Virus record (IMG/VR): IMGVR_UViG_3300024999_000034
Span: 116,839 to 180,838 of that record
Strand: one strand, 5' to 3'
DNA from: a virus
Length of the DNA: 64,000 nucleotides
How positions within the stretch are numbered: position 1 is the stretch's first letter; the number at the start of each line of letters is the position of its first letter. A program made the translations under genes and the position numbers. Below are positions 34,265 through 41,184 of the stretch, piece after piece. The notes beneath the pieces are model-generated. The model searched no databases, was not told the origin of the DNA, and worked only from the letters and a program-made list of their open reading frames with translations.

Positions 34265-34608
34265 TTGATCTTCCATTTACAGGTAATTCAATTCAAGGTG
34301 GAGGCATTAGGCCAGTTGTGTTGTGTAGTAATAATATGGCAAATCTACATAGTCCAATTTTACATTATGTTCCTCTTACAACTCGTAAGAAACCATCCCT
34401 CCCTACTCACACAGAAATTGACACAGATAGCGGAATAATTAGAAAATCTACTGTACTATGTGAACAAGTTATGCCATTACCAAAAACGGCTTTCAAAGAA
34501 TGTATAGGATTCTGCAATGAAAAAGTAATGGATAAGGTTGATTTTTGTCTAGCTGTGCATTTAGGTTTGGTTAAACTTGTGAATAGAAATAATGTTGCTT
34601 ATGGTTAA
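34225..34608 (+). CDS. mazF: MazF/PemK-type endoribonuclease
   Basis: 127 residues. The N-terminal RGEIWLVDLPFTG matches the MazF start; GIRPVVLCSN supplies the conserved Arg-Pro strand; VPLTT is the catalytic loop region, followed by the basic KK linker. MazF proteins cut mRNA at short motifs. No recognisable MazE gene precedes it. In a phage it could act in superinfection control, abortive defence or plasmid-like maintenance. ATG 34225 is behind AAAGGAAG. Confidence 0.85.
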   Translation: MLQQQFNRGEIWLVDLPFTGNSIQGGGIRPVVLCSNNMANLHSPILHYVPLTTRKKPSLPTHTEIDTDSGIIRKSTVLCEQVMPLPKTAFKECIGFCNEKVMDKVDFCLAVHLGLVKLVNRNNVAYG

Positions 34609-34637
34609 TAAAAATAAGAAGGAGAGATAAATAATTA

Positions 34638-36242
34638 TTGGGTAAAAATAAAACTACAGAGCAGTATAGACAAGAGTTAGAAGAATATAATTTAAAATAT
34701 AATACAAAAATAAAGTTAAAGAATGGAGTTGAATATAATGGTGCTAATACTAAAATATTACATATTTGTTCGTGTGGTAAAGAGTGGTTAGTTTCACCTT
34801 CAGGCGTTATAAATAGTAGTTCGAAAACAAGTTGTGGTTTATGTTATACGTTTGCAGAAAAAGGAATCGATAATCTAGGGTATAATTTTTTAGAAAAATA
34901 TTGGGATTATAAAACAAATAACGAATTAGGAATTGATCCTTGGAAAATTAGTTGTAGTTCTGGAAAAGATGTTTATATATTTTGCCAAGAGAAAGATTAT
35001 CATGGAAGTTATAAAGTACGTTGTGTTGATTTTAGTAATGGAAGTAGGTGTGGTTATTGTCAAGGATACTATTTGGTTCATCCTTTAGATAGTTACGGAC
35101 AGTATTTAATTGATTCATTTGGAATAACCGCAATAGAACTGTATTGGGATTATAATATAAACACTGTTGATCCTTGGAAGATTACAAAACAATCAAATAA
35201 GATGGTATATATTAAATGTCAGAGGAAATATTATCATGGAAGTTATGGCATCAAGTGTAATGATTTTGTAAGAGGTGATAGATGCGGATATTGTGGAGGT
35301 AAAAAAGTACATCCATTGGACAGTCTAGGAACACTACATCCAAAATCACTAGAATTATGGTCAAATATAAACAAAAAATCACCATATGAATATATGTCTG
35401 GAAGCGATATGGAAGTTTGGTTTAAATGTGGCAACAAGAGACATGAAGATTACCAAAAAAGAATATATAATGCAGTAAATTGTAATTTTAGATGTCCAGT
35501 ATGTTCTCAAGAGCAAAAAGAATCTGTCATGGCCTCCACACTAAAGCAGGTATTAAGATATGAATACAGTCATACAAAATGGGAATATGACGCAGGATTT
35601 AAAATAGATAATAATATTAGTAGGTATGATATTTATGTTCCAGAATTGAATAACTTATTAATAGAATGCCAAAGTGAATATCACGATGATGAAAAACATA
35701 TTATTAACGATCAACTTAAAAAACAGTTTGCTATTGATAATGGATATGAATTTATAGCAATAGATAAAAGAGATTTTACAATAATAGAAATACTGAAATT
35801 TTTTATACCACATATAGATAAAATCCCTGATTATATACAAATAAATAAAAATACAACAAGAAGCTGGGACATAGAAAACGCTCAAAAACTACTAGATACT
35901 GGTCATACATACATAGATATAGCCAATATATTAGAAACGTCAGCTACAGCAATACGTGCAAGTGTAGGCGATAATGGTTTAATTAAACCAAATAATTATA
36001 TTTTCCAAGGTGCAAATATAGTTTGTTTATCTATGGATAATAATTTAATAAAAACATATAATTCATGTACTTCTGCTGCCAAAGATTTAGGAAAAGCAAA
36101 TGGAACAAGTATTAGTTCATGTTTGACTAAAAAGCCTCGTTCAGATACTGGGAAAATACGTGAAACAGCTTTTGGTTTTAAATGGATGTATCTAGTAGAT
36201 TATGAGAATATGGTCAAAGATCAAAATAATAAACCTCCGTAG
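34638..36242 (+). CDS. Zinc-ribbon EDxHD-type homing endonuclease
   Basis: 534 residues from TTG 34638 behind AAGGAGAG. Residues about 30-290 contain repeated Cys-pair modules (CSCGKEW, CGLC, then several CQ/CGYC) of the DUF4379-like zinc-ribbon type. A Vsr-like nuclease core follows at about 330-400, with SRYDIYVPE, LLIECQSEYHDD and the QLKKQFAIDNGYEFIAID segment. The C-terminal third has an HTH (about 415-450) and a NUMOD1-like module. Free-standing endonucleases of this plan are mobile. It sits between mazF and the Agr-like locus. Confidence 0.75.
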   Translation: MGKNKTTEQYRQELEEYNLKYNTKIKLKNGVEYNGANTKILHICSCGKEWLVSPSGVINSSSKTSCGLCYTFAEKGIDNLGYNFLEKYWDYKTNNELGIDPWKISCSSGKDVYIFCQEKDYHGSYKVRCVDFSNGSRCGYCQGYYLVHPLDSYGQYLIDSFGITAIELYWDYNINTVDPWKITKQSNKMVYIKCQRKYYHGSYGIKCNDFVRGDRCGYCGGKKVHPLDSLGTLHPKSLELWSNINKKSPYEYMSGSDMEVWFKCGNKRHEDYQKRIYNAVNCNFRCPVCSQEQKESVMASTLKQVLRYEYSHTKWEYDAGFKIDNNISRYDIYVPELNNLLIECQSEYHDDEKHIINDQLKKQFAIDNGYEFIAIDKRDFTIIEILKFFIPHIDKIPDYIQINKNTTRSWDIENAQKLLDTGHTYIDIANILETSATAIRASVGDNGLIKPNNYIFQGANIVCLSMDNNLIKTYNSCTSAAKDLGKANGTSISSCLTKKPRSDTGKIRETAFGFKWMYLVDYENMVKDQNNKPP

Positions 36243-36297
36243 AATACATAAATAAATAATTAAAATTAGATATAGTAAAGGAGAGATACAAAAATAA

Positions 36298-36996
36298 ATG
36301 GATTTAATCACACTAGCAACAAAAACGACATACAAATTATTCAAAGTAGATGAAGTAATTGACTCATTTGATCAAAAACACTTTAATATTGTTAAGATAA
36401 TAGTAAAAAAATATAGGAATATGGACATTGAAGCAACAAAATCTCAAGTACAACAATTAGCCGAAAACGGAATTAGGAATTTTTGGAGTGAGTTATTTAA
36501 GTATATAATTGTATTATCAATTGCAAGTTATTTTAATATATTTACTCCAACTTTCTTTGTAATGAATGCTTTCTCTGTCCTCAGAGCATTGGCTGGTGGC
36601 GTACATATGTCTACCATAGGAAAATGCTTTGCAATGATGGTTCTATTCTTCTTATCACTAGGATATTTAATTAGTATATTACATATAAATACGTTAGTAT
36701 TAGTCGTAGGAATATCATTGGGGTCTATATGGAGCATATACATAGCTAAAAAATATTCTCCACAGGAAAGACCAGATAAATCAGATAAAGATTGTGATCA
36801 CGGCAATATAAAAAAGTATAAGACAATAAAGTTTATTAAATTCTCGTATATAATTAGTATGATATTAATATTGTTTACTCAAAAATACATAATTGGGATT
36901 AGTATATTTACAGGTGTTTTACTTGAGATGGTAACAATTACACCTAGAGGAACGAGATTTTTTCAATGGATAGATAGTAAGAAGGTGACACTATGA
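36298..36996 (+). CDS. agrB: AgrB family peptide-processing protease
   Basis: 232 residues, slightly longer than staphylococcal AgrB. The family signature ALAGGVHMSTIGKC carries the catalytic pair His103 and Cys110, seven residues apart as in S. aureus AgrB (His77/Cys84). Several transmembrane segments follow, with a charged loop (KKYSPQERPDK) between them. AgrB is a membrane cysteine endopeptidase that trims the AgrD precursor and forms its (thio)lactone ring. AAAGGAGAGA precedes ATG 36298. The stop overlaps the next gene. A candidate substrate is encoded at 38516. Confidence 0.9.
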   Translation: MDLITLATKTTYKLFKVDEVIDSFDQKHFNIVKIIVKKYRNMDIEATKSQVQQLAENGIRNFWSELFKYIIVLSIASYFNIFTPTFFVMNAFSVLRALAGGVHMSTIGKCFAMMVLFFLSLGYLISILHINTLVLVVGISLGSIWSIYIAKKYSPQERPDKSDKDCDHGNIKKYKTIKFIKFSYIISMILILFTQKYIIGISIFTGVLLEMVTITPRGTRFFQWIDSKKVTL

Positions 36997-37619
36997 TCGA
37001 AGTGGTAGTGTTTACATTCGTTTTTGCATGGTTCAATGGTTATAAGTGGAAGGTATTAAATTTGTTTAAGCATTGGAGCATATACCCCATTGCACTTACT
37101 TGTGTTGCTCATATTTATATTATATATCTTATGGTTCATGGTCAATATTGGTTTATGGAATATGCCAAATACATAAAAATTGTATCTATATTACTTTACT
37201 TAGGTTTGATTTGTAAATATAAGTTATTCGACATATCTATCTTTAAGAAAATTAATATTAAAGAGAACCCTATATTAACCCCTTTTACATCTCCTGTTTC
37301 TTTAGGTGTATTATGCATGGGTATAGGATCTGTCTTAAATATTATTGCTATGAAATTTAATGGTTCAAAAATGCCTGTTTTTGCGAGTGTAAGTTTTGGT
37401 ACAGGATATTCAAAAATAGATATGTTTGATAAAATGTTACAGTATAATGACTTTCATGTATTTGGAAACAGTGCTACACATTTGATATTTTTAACCGATT
37501 TCATAGATATTTTTACATCCATTATGAGTATCGGTGATGTATTAACTAGAATATTTGTTGTTTTAGTAATATATTACTCAATAAAAGTATGTAATCATAA
37601 AGTAATAAATAATATTTAG
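36993..37619 (+). CDS. DUF5317-like membrane protein
   Basis: 208 residues with about five transmembrane segments. The NGSKMPV segment and the late FLTDFIDIF...SIGDV stretch match the DUF5317 family, of unknown function, which I associate with agrB-type genes in clostridia (recollection, not checked). The start overlaps the agrB stop by 4 bases, so the two are probably co-translated. Confidence 0.75.
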   Translation: MIEVVVFTFVFAWFNGYKWKVLNLFKHWSIYPIALTCVAHIYIIYLMVHGQYWFMEYAKYIKIVSILLYLGLICKYKLFDISIFKKINIKENPILTPFTSPVSLGVLCMGIGSVLNIIAMKFNGSKMPVFASVSFGTGYSKIDMFDKMLQYNDFHVFGNSATHLIFLTDFIDIFTSIMSIGDVLTRIFVVLVIYYSIKVCNHKVINNI

Positions 37620-37648
37620 TTGACAAACAGTGAAGGGAGGTGTATACT
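37620..37648 (+). promoter_or_regulatory. Internal promoter of the Agr-like locus
   Basis: TTGACA (37620-37625), an exact 17-base spacer and TATACT (37643-37648), one base from consensus in total. It lies directly after the DUF5317 stop and would drive the receptor-like gene and the peptide gene independently of agrB. Confidence 0.75.
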
Positions 37649-37687
37649 TATCACATAGCAAAGAAAAGTTTAGAGGAGTAGATTATT

Positions 37688-38476
37688 ATGTTGGAAAATA
37701 TCATTTATTGTGCGTTGAGTTGTATTTTTATCACGATCCCAGAAGACATTTTTCTAATAATATTAACGCTAAGATTTATGGGAAGAAAAGAGATGTTGGA
37801 TTTATACAATATTAAAGAAAATTTAATTTCGATTTTAAAAATTGTTATCCCTTCGGCATTGTCTTTAAATCTTTTAAATTTTATAATAATGACACCAACT
37901 TCAATTAACAAAATAATATCTTATACTATGTTGTATTTGTTATTGGTATACATATTAAAAAAGAAATCTTTTATTGAATATCCAAAATTATATCAAAAAG
38001 CTTTTCTATATTTTATCTTAAGTATATTAGTAATAATAGCTATTGAAATTATTACCTTGCCAATTATATTTAAATTAGTTAATAAAACATATAAAGAAAT
38101 TCAGGTAAATTATTATTTAGTCATAATATGTTCTCTGTCTTCTAGAATTATAAATCTAATAATATTGTTCACTATTTTTATGAAGAAGAATAGTAAATTT
38201 CAAATAAGTATTGGTAATTATATATTTAATAATAAATTTTTCACAAGATTATTGATTGGTGTCACGGCAGGATTGGTTGTATCTGAGGCATACTTTGTCA
38301 AGTTAATTTTGTGGAATAACTTTTTAAATATCATTCCAACAATTTACGAACAATTGTTGTTAGTTATAAGTTTTACTTTTTTAGTACCAAGTTTGATAAT
38401 TTCAATAGTTTATTCTTGTATAAATTATTGTGTTATGATTATTAATAGTGAGAAGCAGACTTTCAGAAATGACTGA
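37688..38476 (+). CDS. AgrC-like receptor domain without kinase (copy 1)
   Basis: 262 residues, almost entirely membrane: about six or seven hydrophobic segments. The opening pattern, a first helix carrying PEDIFLIILTL, resembles the sensor domain of Agr-type GHKL histidine kinases, and the chain ends after the last membrane segment, where a kinase would begin. It resembles the 39695 protein in length and in its N-terminal PE motif. It may bind the mature peptide, but how a signal leaves it is unknown. GAGGAG precedes ATG 37688. Confidence 0.7.
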   Translation: MLENIIYCALSCIFITIPEDIFLIILTLRFMGRKEMLDLYNIKENLISILKIVIPSALSLNLLNFIIMTPTSINKIISYTMLYLLLVYILKKKSFIEYPKLYQKAFLYFILSILVIIAIEIITLPIIFKLVNKTYKEIQVNYYLVIICSLSSRIINLIILFTIFMKKNSKFQISIGNYIFNNKFFTRLLIGVTAGLVVSEAYFVKLILWNNFLNIIPTIYEQLLLVISFTFLVPSLIISIVYSCINYCVMIINSEKQTFRND

Positions 38477-38515
38477 TCTGATTTTTCAAATACATTATAG
38501 AAGGAGGTGAAAATA

Positions 38516-38623
38516 ATGAAAAAGAATATCGTAATTGGTTTTGTAGCAATCGCTGCTTTTGCAGCAGTAATGTCTTCAATGGTAGTTTGGCATCAATCGG
38601 AAACTCCTAGTTGTATCGCGTAG
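38516..38623 (+). CDS. AgrD-like signal peptide precursor
   Basis: 35 residues behind AAGGAGGTGA, the best ribosome binding site in the window. A basic MKKN start and a hydrophobic/amphipathic helix (about 5-24) are followed by MVVWHQSETPSCIA. In Agr precursors the ring peptide lies just before an acidic Pro-containing tail. By analogy a Ser-lactone made from S-M-V-V-W (residues 21-25) followed by an HQSETPSCIA tail is possible; Cys33 is too close to the end for a usual thiolactone. It sits between a receptor-like gene and a terminator in an agrB locus. A simple small membrane peptide is the alternative. Confidence 0.7.
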   Translation: MKKNIVIGFVAIAAFAAVMSSMVVWHQSETPSCIA

Positions 38624-38639
38624 TACATATCCATGATCT

Positions 38640-38669
38640 AAGGAGGGAGTATTTATACTCTCTCCTTTT
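38640..38669 (+). terminator. Intrinsic terminator of the Agr-like operon
   Basis: AAGGAGGGAGTAT (38640-38652) pairs with ATACTCTCTCCTT (38655-38667) with a single G-T pair, followed by TT and an AT-rich run. It closes the peptide-gene transcript. Confidence 0.8.
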
Positions 38670-38697
38670 GAATTATAAAATAATTTTTATAATACTA

Positions 38698-38727
38698 TTG
38701 ACATATTATCCACTGTTGTAGTATAGT
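38698..38727 (+). promoter_or_regulatory. Promoter of the HTH-MazF gene
   Basis: TTGACA (38698-38703), an 18-base spacer and TATAGT (38722-38727), just after the terminator and 62 bases before ATG 38789. Confidence 0.65.
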
Positions 38728-38788
38728 AATATAAAGTAAGAAATTACGAAATATTATATTTACAAATTATGAAGGGTGGATGATTAAT

Positions 38789-39601
38789 ATGTTTTTCAAT
38801 ACAAAAAAGAGAAATGAGACTGTTAAATCAAATGAGGCAAAGGATTTCAAGAAGCTTGCAAACTTAGTAAAAATAGCCGTTGGAAGCAATACTATTTCAG
38901 AGTTTGCAAACAGATGTGGTATTCCAAATTCAGCTAAAAGTATTGCTATGATTACTCAAGAAAAAATAACTACATACCCAGAAGTCGGTTTGCTTAAAAA
39001 AATTGCTTTGGGTTCTGAATTTCGAGTATCTTTTAATGATTTAAGGATTGCATGTGGTTATGATTTAAATGATACAGGGATTGATCTTAGAGGTGTAAAA
39101 GCTATGAGGGGTTGGATTGCCTTATGTAACTATGGGAACGTTTTAGACTCAGAACAATCTGGAATTAGGCCTTCCTTAATAATTTCCAATAATATTGGGA
39201 ATGAGAGAGGGACTATTTTGATGGCAATTCCTTTATCTAGTAAAATAATGAAAAATACTATGCCGACCCACGTCAGAATTGGCCCCAAAGACTGCGGATT
39301 GGCACAAGAGTCAGAAATTTTAGTTGAGCAGATGCGTGTAGTATCAAAAAGTCGTTTAATGATTGATGGGTTCATTCAACCAATTTGTGAATGTCCTGAA
39401 GACATACTCCGTAAGGTAGAAATAGCCATCATGAAGGAAACTGGTATGGTGAATACTAGAGCCAATGAATCTACAGTAGATAGATTCCTTGATAAACTTA
39501 ATGAATATGTAAATAAAGCAGAAGAAAGTCGTATCAATCACATTCAAAGCAATAATCGCAACACAATTCCACAACAACAGAGAGTAGCATCTTTTGCATG
39601 A
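38789..39601 (+). CDS. HTH-MazF/PemK fusion protein
   Basis: 270 residues from ATG 38789 behind GAAGGGTGG (ATG 38780 is an alternative). Residues about 20-95 resemble an HTH region (TISEFANRCGIPNSAKSI). From about 110 a MazF-like barrel follows: RGWIALCNYG, GIRPSLIISNN and MAIPLSS. The C-terminus is a helical, Gln/Asn-rich tail. It may be a self-regulated toxin, a toxin with built-in antitoxin, or a MazF-fold regulator. It lies between the two receptor-like genes, implying a link to the peptide system. Confidence 0.75.
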   Translation: MFFNTKKRNETVKSNEAKDFKKLANLVKIAVGSNTISEFANRCGIPNSAKSIAMITQEKITTYPEVGLLKKIALGSEFRVSFNDLRIACGYDLNDTGIDLRGVKAMRGWIALCNYGNVLDSEQSGIRPSLIISNNIGNERGTILMAIPLSSKIMKNTMPTHVRIGPKDCGLAQESEILVEQMRVVSKSRLMIDGFIQPICECPEDILRKVEIAIMKETGMVNTRANESTVDRFLDKLNEYVNKAEESRINHIQSNNRNTIPQQQRVASFA

Positions 39602-39606
39602 ATATA

Positions 39607-39659
39607 ATATAAATGGTCATTATATGTCCTTCTTATTATAATATAATGACCATTTATAT
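39607..39659. repeat. 19-bp perfect inverted repeat
   Basis: ATATAAATGGTCATTATAT (39607-39625) is fully complementary to ATATAATGACCATTTATAT (39641-39659), loop 15 bases. It begins 6 bases after the HTH-MazF stop. Without a U tract it is more likely an operator or a protective RNA hairpin than a classic terminator. Confidence 0.75.
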
Positions 39660-39694
39660 ATACCAAAAATAAAAATAAAAAGGAGTACGCCTAT

Positions 39695-40495
39695 ATGCAA
39701 GCAATTACAAATGCCATCCTAAACACCATATTCGTTGGCCTCCCTGAAGAAATGTTCATTGTAATAATCACATTATCACTTCTAAAAATCAATGATCTGC
39801 TAGACATCTTAATGTGGAAACGTAGTCTAACATGGATTATGCTCACAGCATTACCCGTAGCAATAATGGCAAATATCTTCAAATATATTATCATAGTACC
39901 AAAACAAAATTCTATATTGTCAATTATGTTATTTATGATAATTCTTATGCAATACATAGTCATCACCAATAGTTTCAAAGTAAATTTTTCACTAATATTT
40001 AAAACAGCAATCTACACAATCGCAAGCTTTGTAATTGTAGGAATCATTGAATATGCTTACTGTCCACTTCTATTAGCATTATTAGAAAAACCATATAGTT
40101 TTTTCAATGATAATGTAATGTACAATATCCTATGGGCTATTCCAATCAAAATTCTACACTTATGTATTGTTTCCTTAATTCTAGTGAGAAAAAATAGCAA
40201 AGTAAAAATTAATCTGTTTGACTCAATTATTAGAAATAAATTTATTGTTAGTGGTTTGTTGCTAATATTAGCAACCAGAGCATTAGTAGTTAATTATATC
40301 AATAAATTAGTGGAAAATAATAGCATCATGATTCAATTACAATTTATTGATGAATTAATTGCTATTGTTATAATCACATCAATTCCAGTAATATTTGTCA
40401 CATGGTTATTAATGGTAATCAATCATTATTTATGTAAAGAGAAAATGGCTCTGTTGGTTTGTGAAGGAGTTAGTGGAAATGATGACGGTGAGTGA
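39695..40495 (+). CDS. AgrC-like receptor domain without kinase (copy 2)
   Basis: 266 residues with about six or seven hydrophobic segments. It is similar in length and plan to the 37688 protein, including the PEEMFIVIITLSLL opening and a KNSK turn late in the chain. The C-terminus stops shortly after the last membrane segment (GVSGNDDGE) with no DHp or GHKL kinase region. AAAGGAG precedes ATG 39695. Two related receptors for one peptide suggest sensing plus immunity or decoy functions. Confidence 0.7.
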   Translation: MQAITNAILNTIFVGLPEEMFIVIITLSLLKINDLLDILMWKRSLTWIMLTALPVAIMANIFKYIIIVPKQNSILSIMLFMIILMQYIVITNSFKVNFSLIFKTAIYTIASFVIVGIIEYAYCPLLLALLEKPYSFFNDNVMYNILWAIPIKILHLCIVSLILVRKNSKVKINLFDSIIRNKFIVSGLLLILATRALVVNYINKLVENNSIMIQLQFIDELIAIVIITSIPVIFVTWLLMVINHYLCKEKMALLVCEGVSGNDDGE

Positions 40496-40535
40496 TAAAT
40501 AAGGAGTGGAAAACGAACATTTCAGAATAATTTGT

Positions 40536-40549
40536 CGAACGTATGTACT
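40536..40549. promoter_or_regulatory. Possible LexA/DinR-like box
   Basis: CGAACGTATGTACT matches the Bacillus SOS-box half-sites (CGAAC-N4-GTTCG) at 8 of 10 positions. It lies 20 bases upstream of the promoter at 40569-40597. Confidence 0.35.
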
Positions 40550-40568
40550 ATTTTTGTTATGATAATCC

Positions 40569-40597
40569 TTGAATAGTGTTTTTATAGATGATATAAT
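40569..40597 (+). promoter_or_regulatory. Promoter of the 40678 gene
   Basis: TTGAAT (40569-40574), a 17-base spacer and TATAAT (40592-40597). AAGGAGG follows at 40604 with no recognisable frame; the gene starts at 40678. Confidence 0.6.
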
Positions 40598-40677
40598 ATT
40601 ATCAAGGAGGTATTAAAAGAATCTATAAATTATTTGTAGAAATTACCATAAATTAAAATTAAAGGAGAAGTGAGTAT

Positions 40678-41031
40678 ATGAATTTAGAAACTAACAACGA
40701 GGAATATTTATGGGTAATCAAAGATCAAGATGGTAACTTTGCTCACAGAAACAGTATTGGCAAGTCTGGTAAGAATACCTGCATATACATATCTTTTAGA
40801 ACATTCTCTCCTGAGTGCAAGGGTTATATAAGTAAAGAAAGTGCTGAATTAGCCTTGCAAGAATTAAACAGAAGAAAATCTATCATGAGATTACCAAATA
40901 CATTCAATTTAGAATATAATATTTTAAGTAAGATGACTAAACTACATAGGGAATTTCAAGGAGAGAATATGGTCATATATGAAAAAACACATTCAAATAT
41001 ATTAAACTGTCCTGTATTAGAAGCAATCTAG
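40678..41031 (+). CDS. Hypothetical protein
   Basis: 117 residues behind AAAGGAGAAG. A Trp/Asp/Gly-rich start (EYLWVIKDQDGNF) resembles small phage proteins with a beta hairpin; the rest is helical. It lies alone between two promoters, and its possible LexA-like box would make it damage-inducible. Confidence 0.7.
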   Translation: MNLETNNEEYLWVIKDQDGNFAHRNSIGKSGKNTCIYISFRTFSPECKGYISKESAELALQELNRRKSIMRLPNTFNLEYNILSKMTKLHREFQGENMVIYEKTHSNILNCPVLEAI

Positions 41032-41062
41032 ATTATTGTGTGCTTGATAGAAGAAATATAAA

Positions 41063-41095
41063 GAGCCACACTGGTCGCATCGATAAGTGTGGCTC
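41063..41095. terminator. Stem-loop between the 40678 gene and the lysogeny-type operon
   Basis: GAGCCACACT (41063-41072) is fully complementary to AGTGTGGCTC (41086-41095) around 13 bases. There is no U tract on the + strand; a TTTATATTT run follows the stem on the - strand. Confidence 0.55.
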
Positions 41096-41117
41096 ATATA
41101 AAAATAAGTATAATTTC

Positions 41118-41146
41118 TTGACATTAGAGTAATAATTAGATATACT
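41118..41146 (+). promoter_or_regulatory. Strong promoter of the putative lysogeny-control operon
   Basis: TTGACA (41118-41123), 17 bases and TATACT (41141-41146). The hexamers and spacing equal those at 21591 and 37620. Confidence 0.75.
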
Positions 41147-41184
41147 GATATTAATATTATTTTAATGTGAAGGAGAGATATTTA

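Noticed and set aside
37630-37815. Frame across the internal Agr-like promoter
   Set aside because: It overlaps the promoter and the receptor-like gene in another frame, and its coding character is poor.
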